From the NCBI GenBank assembly GCA_037349315.1, contig JBAIAC010000136.1, positions 248,001 through 312,000 of the forward strand: DNA of 64,000 nt. The letters run 5' to 3'. The notes beneath the pieces were generated by a model. It saw only the letters and a program-made list of their open reading frames with translations. It had not been told where the DNA came from and ran no database searches. This document shows, one piece after another, positions 1 to 6,007 of the stretch. Position numbers and translations under genes: made by a program. The first letter of the stretch is position 1; every line of letters begins with the position of its first letter. Source of the stretch: Chelydra serpentina (Eukaryota; Chordata; Testudines; Chelydridae).

Positions 1-1157
1 ATGGAGAAGTAGGAGGGGACGAAAATCATGCAGGGAAGTGGGTGCGAGAGTGGAGCGGTGACTGTCATTGTTCACTCGGTCTCTGTTCATCGAGTGGGCC
101 CGATGTAGATGGGATGGAGGAGGGAGCCAGGGACGGGGGCAAGATTTCAAGCACCAATAGAACTTTGTGTAGTGATGGCTCAATCTTGGCCTTTCGGCTG
201 CTCTTGCAGAGGAATTGTCCAGGAGCCCTAGCCGGAGGAGAAAGTGGCAGAGGTGGACCTGAGCAGCTTGGGCATCCTTCTAAGCGGGCGTGAGCATTCC
301 TCAGCTTTCTGGCTGCTCCGTCACTGGCTGTGAGTAAGCGGTGAGTGCTTTGAATTCCTCATCTGTACTCGCTGTGGTATTCTTCACGGGCCGTGTGCTT
401 CGTCGTTTGGTATGGGGCTCCGTGGGGTTTAGGCTGCGGAAGGGACCAGAGTTCCGCTGTGCACAGTGACTATGTCGGGTGCTTTTTAGTTGGAATATAA
501 GCGTGGGTGGATGGGGGAGGGCAGAGGGGGAGCCCCGCCGTGTGGGAGAGGCGAAAAGAAGAGATTACACGACATTGGCAACTGAGATGGTAACGTCCTT
601 GTTTTTTCCCATTGTGCTGGCTTTAGTACCAAGGGAAAAGAAGTCACGCGTCAGAGTCTACTGCCCTCGTACGATGGAAAGTGAGTGAGCGCGACGAGAT
701 CGCGAGAGTGGGTGCCACGCAAAAGCCGTCCATCTGGGAGCGGAACAGTCGCCACACTCAGTGAGATAAGTGTCTGGTTTGGTGAGGGCTCTGCTCACGG
801 CCCGTCTGGCTCCAGGTAGGGACACCCCGTTCGCTGGGCTTGGGTGTCTCAGAAAATGTTCCTGGCTAGCTGCGGTTACGAAGGAGACAAGCTCCCCAGT
901 TTCTGTAGCTGCTCATTTCACTGGCCAGGAGCAGTGTGTCTTCCGCAGCGGAAGGTTGCATCCAGTACGATGATTCCAGGCGGTAGGTTGTTTGCCTTCC
1001 TCCCCTGTTTTTTCTTTCTCTTTCTCTTTCTCTTTCCTCTAGTATGTTGGCCAACACACACTCTCTCTGTCCTCTCCTCTGCTCGCCTCTCCCTGTGCCG
1101 TCTCCCTACATAGGACACGAGCAGGCGTGCATCCCCACAGGCTAGGTCTCGGGAGCC
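1..1157 (+). repeat. Protomer A (complete ancestral ~1.15 kb sub-repeat)
   Basis: The sequence from atggagaagt to the next gtctcgggagcc-atggagaagt is one full copy of an older repeat. Landmarks recur in the other protomers in the same order: gtgcgagagtggagcg, ggaattgtccaggagc, ctgtgagtaa, gagccccgccg, gagatggtaac, gtgagggctctgctc, then a pyrimidine-rich tract ending in an ag and tatgttgg. It heads every unit, so equivalents start at 6008, 12071, 18076, 24083, 30077, 36071, 42071, 48069, 54122 and 60123. It holds short overlapping open frames but none with recognisable protein content. It preserves the empty site (caacacacactctc) for the LTR-like insertion found in protomer D. Confidence 0.9.
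1008..1040 (+). repeat. TTTCTC microsatellite in protomer A
   Basis: Imperfect tract of ctttct-type hexamers ending in cctctag-tatgttgg. It is homologous in position to the (CT)n tract of protomer C and to the short pyrimidine stretch of protomer D, so the same site expanded in two different ways. Confidence 0.9.
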
Positions 1158-1550
1158 ATGGAGAAGTAGGAGGGGACGAAAACCATGGGGTCAGTGGGCG
1201 CTACGGTGGAGCGGCGACTGTCTGTGTTTACGCAATCTCTGCTCATCGGATGAGGCTGATGTAGATGGGATTTGAGAGGGAGGCAGGGATGAGGCAAGAT
1301 TTCACGCACCGCTAGAGCTTTGTGTAGTGACGGTTCATGCTTGGTGATTGCAGCTGTGTTCTCAGAGGAATTGTCCAGGAGCCCTAGCCCGAGGAGAAGG
1401 TGGCAGAAGTGGACCTGAGCTGCCTGGACATCCTTCTAAGCCGACATGAACGGTCCTCAGTTTTCTGCCTCCCGCATAACTTGCTGTGAGTAAGCTTTGA
1501 ATTCCTCATCTGTACTCGCTGTAGTATTCGTCACAGGCCGTGTGGTAGAA
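1158..1550 (+). repeat. Protomer B (5' part only)
   Basis: It starts with the same atggagaagtaggagg as protomer A and follows it through ggaattgtccaggagc to ctgtgagtaa and cacaggccgtgtgg. The similarity then stops. It lacks about 9 bases after gtgagtaagc relative to A. The remaining two thirds of a protomer are missing here and reappear as protomer C after the minisatellite. B and C may therefore be one protomer split by inserted sequence; they overlap by roughly 80 bp around the gtgagtaa motif. Confidence 0.8.
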
Positions 1551-1720
1551 GAGGCCGAAGAGGTAGGCAGGGACGGGGGCAAGAGTTCAAGCACCAATAG
1601 AGCTTTGAGTGGTGATGGTTCATGTTTGGTTTTTGCAGCTGCTCTCGCGGAGGAATTGTCCAGGAGCCCTAGCCCGAGGAGAAGCTGGCAGAAGTGGACC
1701 TGAGCTGCCTGGACATCCTT
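1551..1720 (+). repeat. Internal duplication of a protomer segment (B')
   Basis: This ~170 bp piece repeats the segment running from gcagggacgggggcaag through ggaattgtccaggagc to gcctggacatcctt, already present in B (about 1280-1440) and in A (about 120-280). It is directly joined to the end of B without the intervening protomer sequence, as expected for an unequal exchange or template-switch duplication. Confidence 0.75.
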
Positions 1721-2143
1721 GGAATGGCATCCCAGCAGGGGGTTGAAACCCGTCACGGGGTGGGCCCCTGAGAAAAGACCTCTGCATCTAACCGGGGCAC
1801 GGTAAGCTTGGGGGGATCCTTTGTGCCCTCCCAAGGAGTTGTCAGGTGCTATGGAAACTTCCTGAAGTACGGTAACTTCGTGGAGAGCAAGCAACTTGAC
1901 GGTAACAAGAGATGCTTAGTCCTCAAGTGTCTTCCTTCTACATCACCGGGTGAGCTTCCCGTGGTCATGCCAGTCTAGTCGTCCTCTTTGAAGCAGGCCA
2001 CGTTCAGTAGAGGACGTGAGCAGGGGTCTGAGAGTAGCCCTCGGCCTGTGTCTCCACTCACCAGGTTGCACCGCCCAGGCATGTGGAGGGTCCAGGGCTC
2101 TGCACAGCACTCCGGACTGTGTGCATTCCCCGTGTGGCCACCA
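1721..2143 (+). other. Unit-internal spacer, no recognised content
   Basis: These 423 bp show no visible similarity to the protomers or to any gene I recognise. The segment leads directly into the 57-bp minisatellite. In unit 1 it carries two private single-base deletions (2078-2079, 2128-2131). Equivalent spacers precede the minisatellite in every unit. Confidence 0.6.
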
Positions 2144-2152
2144 GGTGTCGCC
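2135..2152 (+). promoter_or_regulatory. CTCF-like motif at the head of the minisatellite
   Basis: TGGCCACCAGGTGTCGCC matches the familiar vertebrate CTCF consensus (from memory, TGGCCACCAGGGGGCGCT) at 15 of 18 positions. One mismatch, T for G just before the final core C, falls at a position that is normally strongly preferred, so affinity may be reduced. Downstream minisatellite copies carry related cores such as CCACCCGGTGTCACT and CCACTCGGTGTCACT every 57 bp, in the same orientation. The motif sits at the same place in all eleven units. Binding is not shown by sequence alone. Confidence 0.35.
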
Positions 2153-2735
2153 GTTGTTCCACGAGAGAAATGGTCTAAGCATTACTCCGAGTAGCAACTC
2201 GGTGTCACTGTTGCTCCATGACGGAAATGCGGCGTGTATTCCCGTGCGTGGCCGCATGCTGTCACTGTGGCTCCACGAGGGAAATGCTTTGTGCATTACC
2301 TGGATTGGCCACCCGGTGTCACTGTTGCTCCATGACAGAAACGCTTTGTGCATTACCGCGAGTGGCCACCCAGTGTCACTGTTGCTCCACGATGGAAATT
2401 CTTTGTGCATTACCTGCATTGTCCACTCAGTGTCACTGTTGCTCCATGAGGGAAATGCCTTGTGTATTACCGGCATTGTCCACTCGGTGTCACTGTTGCT
2501 CCATGAGGGAAATGCCTTGTGCATTACCTGCATTGTCCACTCGGTGTCTCTGTTGCTCCATGAGGGAAATGCCTTGTGCATTACCTGCATTGTCCACTCG
2601 GTGTCACTGTTGCTCCCCGAAGGAAATGCTTTGTGCGGTAGTCGGGGTGGCGACCCGTTGCTCTATGGAGAAAATCCTCTGTGTGCCATAACCCTGCCCT
2701 TCCACCGGCTGTTACTGTTGCTCCAGGGCAGCTGC
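2144..2735 (+). repeat. 57-bp minisatellite, unit 1 (9 clear copies plus decayed end)
   Basis: Copies begin at 2144, 2201, 2258, 2315, 2372, 2429, 2486, 2543 and 2600, each starting ggtgtc or close to it and containing gttgctcca, gaaatgc and gtgcattac. A decayed tenth copy (2657-2707) has lost about 9 bases at its head, and an eleventh is truncated. The middle copies are most alike and the outer ones most diverged, the usual pattern of a tandem repeat homogenised at its centre. Since 57 is 3 x 19, several frames on both strands remain open as 19-residue peptide repeats. Confidence 0.97.
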
Positions 2736-2792
2736 ACCCTGAGTTGCCCCTAAGGCTATGGCTATACTGGCATTGAAGAACAAAACTTTTTT

Positions 2793-2831
2793 GTCTTTCA
2801 GAGGTGTTAACCTCCCCCTCCCCTGAAAGAC
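2793..2831. other. 9-bp perfect inverted repeat (hairpin) after the minisatellite
   Basis: GTCTTTCAG (2793-2801) and CTGAAAGAC (2823-2831) are perfect reverse complements around a 21-base loop that contains gttaac and a C-rich run. The rest of the short spacer 2736-2852 holds no recognised feature. The hairpin is present in all units. Its role is unknown. Confidence 0.6.
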
Positions 2832-3162
2832 CAAAGCTTTGCCGCAACAAGTGCTACGCTCCTGCATAAGTGGCTGTGAGTAAGCGGTCAGTGCGTTGTA
2901 TTTCTCATCTTTACTCACTGTAGTATTGTTCACAGGCCGTGTGCATCCTCATTGGGTACGGGGCTCTGTGGGATTAAGGCTGGGGACGAGCCAAAGTGTG
3001 CTGTGCAGAGCGACTACCTCGGATTCTGTCGCAAGGGGTGTTTTTGGCTGTAATGTTAAAGGTGCAATGGGAAGAGGGTGGAGGGCGGAGCCCCGCCGTG
3101 TGGGAGAGGAGAAAAGAAGAGGCTACGCGATGTTGCCGACTGAGATGGTAACTTCCTTGTTT

Positions 3163-3179
3163 CCCCCCCCCCCCCCCCC
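3163..3179 (+). repeat. Hypervariable poly-C tract
   Basis: Uninterrupted C runs of 17, 13, 18, 14, 11, 11, 11, 11, 13, 14 and 13 in units 1 to 11 (at 3163, 9228, 15235, 21240, 27247, 33241, 39235, 45235, 51290, 57286, 63287). Protomers A and D have gttttttccc and gtttgcccccc at the homologous place, so the run expanded in C only. Such tracts are also the most error-prone positions in assemblies. Confidence 0.97.
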
Positions 3180-3243
3180 GCACCCTTGCTGGGTTCAGTA
3201 CCAAGGAAAAAGCAATCACGCGTCAGAGTCTACTGCCCTCATG

Positions 3244-3314
3244 CGATGGAAAGCGAGGGAGAGCGACGAGACCGCGAGCGTTGTTGGCCAACCCACAAAA
3301 GACCGCGAGCGTCG
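3244..3314 (+). other. CpG-dense patch in protomer C
   Basis: Eleven CpG dinucleotides lie in about 72 bases, including accgcgagcg twice, 31 bp apart, separated by a gttggccaac palindrome. The homologous parts of A (near 690) and D (near 4440-4500) are also CpG-rich. CpG survival at this density suggests low germline methylation or recent amplification; this is inference. Confidence 0.7.
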
Positions 3315-3618
3315 TTAATGCCATGCAAAAGCCGTCCATCCGAGAGGGGAACAGCCGCCACTCTCAGTGAGATAAGTGTCTGTTTTGGTGATTGCTCTGC
3401 TCACGGCCCACCTTGCTCCTGGTAGGGACGCCCCGTTAGCTGGGGGCTGTGTTTGTAAGAAAAGGTTCCTGACTGGCTGGCTGTGGTTACGAGGGAAACA
3501 AGGTCCCCATTTTCTGGGGCTGATGATTTCTCTGGTCAGAAGCAGTGTGTCCTCTGCAGCAGAAGGTTGCGTCTAGTATAACCCTTGTCCGAAAGGTCAT
3601 TTGCTTGCCTTTCTCCCA

Positions 3619-3622
<4 letters not shown>

Positions 3623-3653
<31 letters not shown>
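3623..3653 (+). repeat. (CT)n microsatellite, 15 or 13 repeats
   Basis: Fifteen CT in units 1-4, 8 and 10; thirteen in units 5-7, 9 and 11. It occupies the same protomer position as the TTTCTC tract of protomer A. It ends in tgtagtgtgttggcc, so it looks like a polypyrimidine tract ahead of an AG. Confidence 0.97.
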
Positions 3654-3656
<3 letters not shown>

Positions 3657-3675
3657 GTGTGTTGGCCAACAAACA

Positions 3676-3708
3676 GTCTGTCTCTGTCTGTCTGTCTCTC
3701 TGTGTGTC
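3676..3708 (+). repeat. CTGT/CT-rich simple repeat
   Basis: A short imperfect run of gtct, ctgt and tgtg units directly after gttggccaacaaacag. It looks unchanged in all units. Confidence 0.8.
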
Positions 3709-3792
3709 CTTGCCTTTCCTTGTGCTCTTTCCCTTTGTAGGACGTGGGCGGATGTGTTAGCTTTGCACCCTCACAGGCTATGTCTCGGGAGC

Positions 3793-4806
3793 CGTAGGAG
3801 GGGATGCAGGAAGTGGGTGCGAGAGTGGAGCGGTGACTGTCGGTGTTTACATCGGCCTCACTCGATGAACAGAGACCGAGTTGATAGGATGGAAGAGGGA
3901 TTTCAAGCCCCAATAGAGCTTTGTGTAGCGATGGCTCACGCTTGGCTTTTCAGCTGCTCTTGCAGAGGAATCGTGCAGGAGCGCTAGCCGGAGGAGAATG
4001 TGGCAGAGGTGGAGCTGAACTGCCTGGACATCCTTCTAAGCAGCCATGAACAGTCCTCGGTTTTCTGCCTCCCGCATAACTTGCTGTGAGTAAACGGTCA
4101 GTGCTTTGAATTTCTCATCTTTACTCACTGTAGTATTCTTCACAGGCCGTGTGCATCCTCGTTAGGTACGGGGCTCTGTGGGATTAAGGCTGGGAAGTCT
4201 GCCTTGCAGAGCGACTGCGTCTGGTGCTGTTGCAAGGGGTGGCTTTGGTTGTAATGTTAACGGTGGAATGGGAAGTGGGCGGAGTGCGGAGCCCCGCCGC
4301 GTGGGAGAGACGAAAAGAAGTGCCTACACTACTTGGCCCACTGAGATGGTAACTGATTTGTTTGCCCCCCTTGTGCTGCGTTTAGTATGAAGGGAGAAGT
4401 CGCCACACAGGAGAGTCTAGTGCCTCCATGCGCTGGAAAGCGAGCGAGAGCGAGGAGACCACGAGCGTTGTTGGCCAGCCCACACAAGACCGCGAGCGGA
4501 AGAGCAGCGACTCTCAGTGCGAGACGTGTGTGGTTTGGTGAGGGCTCTGCTCTCGGCGCTCCTTGCTCCTGGCAGGGACGCCCCATTAGCTGCGTGCTGA
4601 GTTTGTAAGCAAATGTTCCTCGCTTGCTGGTTACGAGGTCCCCATTTTCAGGGGCGGATCATTTCTCTTTTCAGGAGCAGTATGTCTTCCGCAGCAGAAG
4701 GTTGCCTCTAGTAGGATGGCTCCAGGCGGTAAGTTACTGGCCTCTCTCCCTTTCCTGTAGTATGTTGGCAAAGAGACGCTCTCTGTCTTCTGTTGTTCAA
4801 CACACA
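3793..4806 (+). repeat. Protomer D, 5' section before the LTR-like insertion
   Basis: A nearly full protomer that starts at gtaggaggggatgcagg (it lacks the atggagaa found in A) and runs to ttgttcaacacaca, where the LTR-like insertion begins. The protomer resumes at 5922. Without the insertion D would be about 1108 bp, close to the 1157 bp of A. It carries a 33-bp inverted segment at 3849-3881. Unit 1 has a private 1-bp deletion at 3809-3810. Confidence 0.88.
3849..3881 (-). other. 33-bp micro-inversion relative to protomers A and B
   Basis: This segment of D is the reverse complement of 74-106 in protomer A at 31 of 33 positions, while the bases on both sides align in normal orientation (tgactgtc upstream, gataggatgga downstream). 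Protomer B has the segment (1230-1262) in the same orientation as A, so D is the inverted one by parsimony. The segment itself has short complementary ends (actcg and cgagt). Confidence 0.85.
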
Positions 4807-5168
4807 TGTAAGGCTTCTGGCAGTCAGAGTTGGCAGCACCAAGGGCCGGGTTCGGTATGTAGGGGACAGCGTGCAAAAGCGTCTCGAGCGCCCACCCAGT
4901 GACCTGGGAGAAATATCTATCAGTCCCCCCCCGCTCCCCTGTAGGAGGCAATGCTTCCCCTGTGGCAAGCAGAGAGTGTGAGTGTAGCCCAAGGTTTTGA
5001 ATGAGAGCGATGGAGCGAGCAAGAATGCAGCATTGTGTTTGGAAAAGAGCCGAAGAGGATTGGTAAGCAAGCCATGAGTGAGAAGAGGCACGCCATGAAA
5101 TTGGTGGGTGTCGTCTCGCGTTGGTTGTTGAGTCCAGGCAGCACAAAGTCCAGCCCCGCAAAGTGTGT

Positions 5169-5200
5169 CCCGCCCCTGCCCCCGCCCCCGCCCCCGCCCC
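5169..5200 (+). repeat. CCCCCG hexanucleotide tract (2 or 3 steps)
   Basis: Five C-runs separated by single G or T, inside the LTR-like segment. Three CCCCCG steps in units 1, 2, 4 and 7; two in units 3, 5, 6, 8, 9 and 10, with three different junctions (cagtgg, ccgtgg, ccatgg). The minus strand is a G-rich run capable in principle of forming a G-quadruplex. Confidence 0.92.
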
Positions 5201-5235
5201 GTGGAGCGCCATGTTTGAAAAGTGAATGTGCAGAA

Positions 5236-5255
5236 CCCCTTCCCCTCCCCTCCCC
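5236..5255 (-). other. Candidate G-quadruplex motif (minus strand)
   Basis: Four runs of exactly four C separated by 1-2 T read on the minus strand as GGGG-A-GGGG-A-GGGG-AA-GGGG, a textbook four-tract motif with very short loops. It lies 36 bp from the CCCCCG tract and is conserved in all units seen. Confidence 0.65.
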
Positions 5256-5798
5256 ATCCAGATGAGGGAGGTAAAAGGGGCACCTTCTGTTGTGTAAGGG
5301 TGATCAGCCCAGCTGTGTAGCCCTCCCAGCAAACTGGCCCACTCCTGCTGCCATGCCGCAATCCCTGCCCCCAAAAGACAGCACTAAATGATGTGCACTG
5401 TTTACTAGGTTCCATACAGGAACACCTTTATCCCAAGGTGAATCCAACTTATCAATTCTTAGACTCCTAATGAGACAAAAGTTAGCTCTGACATTCCACA
5501 GCAGAGAGGGTAGGGGGTGCAATTGGTATCTGGGGCTGCCAGAAGGCACCCATACCAGCAGGTGTTGAGACCTGTCCCCAGCCTCTCAATTCACTGGGTT
5601 TTGGAACGCATGGCCCCTGCCTAGCGAGTGCTGCTCAGGTGATGGCGAGATCCCCTCCATCATGAGAAAAGGCCACGTACAGTTCCACTGTCCTTGATTT
5701 ACATAATCAGTAGAATACCAGTTTATTCTTCTTGCCCCAAGAACAGAAATTCCTGCCCCAATACATAAAACTGGGGATCCTACAGCAGCCCATAGTGA

Positions 5799-5887
5799 CC
5801 AATTGGGGTATTACGGGCTCAGGCTAGGTGGGGTGGGTGAGCCTATGCAAATAAGATCAGCCCCTGGAGTTCACCACCAGATGTCAG
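5799..5887. promoter_or_regulatory. Promoter-like cluster in the LTR-like segment
   Basis: Within 89 bp lie CCAATTGG (5799-5806, a CCAAT box on both strands), the GT/CACCC box GGTGGGGTGGGTG (5827-5839), a perfect octamer ATGCAAAT (5845-5852) and CCACCAGATGTCAG (5874-5887, an E-box CAGATG and weakly CTCF-like). These are binding sites known for NF-Y, Sp/KLF and POU factors. The cluster is about 120-210 bp upstream of protomer A of the next unit. It recurs at 11862, 17867, 23874, 29868, 35862, 41862, 47860, 53913 and 59914. Direction is unclear: the AATAAA at 5727-5722 favours minus-strand LTR transcription, but firing into protomer A on the plus strand is also possible. Confidence 0.4.
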
Positions 5888-5921
5888 GGTGGGGCTCATC
5901 CTGACTCTGCTTACACACACA

Positions 5922-6007
5922 AACTCTCTCTCTTCCTTCTCTTGTGCTGTCTCCCTTCGTAGGACACGGGGTCGGTGTGCATCCCCACAGGCTAGGTCTC
6001 GGGAGCC
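5922..6007 (+). repeat. Protomer D, 3' section after the LTR-like insertion
   Basis: Sequence aactctctctcttcc to gtctcgggagcc aligns with the end of protomer A (1060-1157), restoring the protomer that was interrupted at 4806 and joining it to protomer A of the next unit. Confidence 0.85.

Larger units (their letters stand above)
2853..3792 (+). repeat. Protomer C (3' part)
   Basis: Similarity to protomers A and D starts just before ctgtgagtaagcggtcag and runs to gtctcgggagcc. The first third of a protomer is absent. It contains the unit's most variable tracts, poly-C at 3163-3179 and (CT)n at 3623-3653, and the densest CpG patch (3244-3314). Confidence 0.85.
4807..5915 (-). mobile_element. 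Solitary LTR-like insertion, unit 1 (1109 bp)
   Basis: It begins TGTAAG and ends CTTACA, a 6-bp inverted terminus of TG...CA type, and is flanked by cacaca on both sides (4801-4806, 5916-5921). Protomer A has one cacaca at the homologous place (caacacacactctc) and no insert, which gives a filled and an empty site. TG...CA ends with a 4-6 bp target duplication are typical of LTR retroelements. Minus orientation is favoured: on that strand an octamer, CCAAT, a weak TATA-like TTTTATGTAT (5770-5761) and AATAAA (5727-5722) follow in LTR order. A second internal TGTAAG at 5293 would allow an alternative 623-bp LTR, but without a matching duplication. The cacaca flanks are low complexity. No gag, pol or env sequence is present. 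Confidence 0.55.
1..6007 (+). repeat. Array unit 1 (reference for internal coordinates)
   Basis: 6007 bp. Diagnostic sites: poly-C of 17 (3163-3179), (CT)15, three CCCCCG steps near 5180-5200, C at 3543, C at 3939. It differs from every other unit by three single-base losses in homopolymers: GG instead of GGG at 2078-2079, CCCC instead of CCCCC at 2128-2131, GG instead of GGG at 3809-3810. These break reading frames that are otherwise continuous in the other units. Confidence 0.97.

Noticed and set aside
187..202. Resemblance to the start of U2 snRNA (tcttggcctttcggct)
   Set aside because: Only about 16 bases look similar. The remainder of U2 is absent, and the homologous parts of protomers B and D differ freely here. 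The ~6 kb period, LTR and CT tract recall the human RNU2 array, but the gene itself is missing.
1943..2590. Minus-strand open frame with MHKAFPSWSNSDTEWT repeats
   Set aside because: Same minisatellite read on the other strand. The open frame is a by-product of a period divisible by 3; substitutions between copies look neutral and often hit CpG.
2144..2735. CRISPR array
   Set aside because: The 57-bp copies are contiguous with no unique spacers, and there are no cas genes; this is a minisatellite in a eukaryotic macrosatellite.
3588..3680. Possible C/D box snoRNA around gctgatgatttc
   Set aside because: No proper C box (RTGATGA) with paired D box and terminal stem was found; the match is a chance tgatga.
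4905..4925. tRNA-like B box (gggttcggtat near 4848)
   Set aside because: Only a partial B-box match, without an A box at correct spacing or cloverleaf; no SINE head identified.
4631..5415. Overlapping minus-strand open frames of 235-247 codons
   Set aside because: Two frames overlap over the same G-rich strand of the LTR-like insert and protomer D. They include low-complexity GAGAGAG and GRGRG from the CCCCCG tract and cross the insertion boundary. No domain was recognised.
5871..5890. snRNA-type PSE (tcaccacc) with the octamer as DSE
   Set aside because: Only the first six bases fit a PSE, the octamer is about 20 bp away instead of roughly 150-200, and no snRNA follows.
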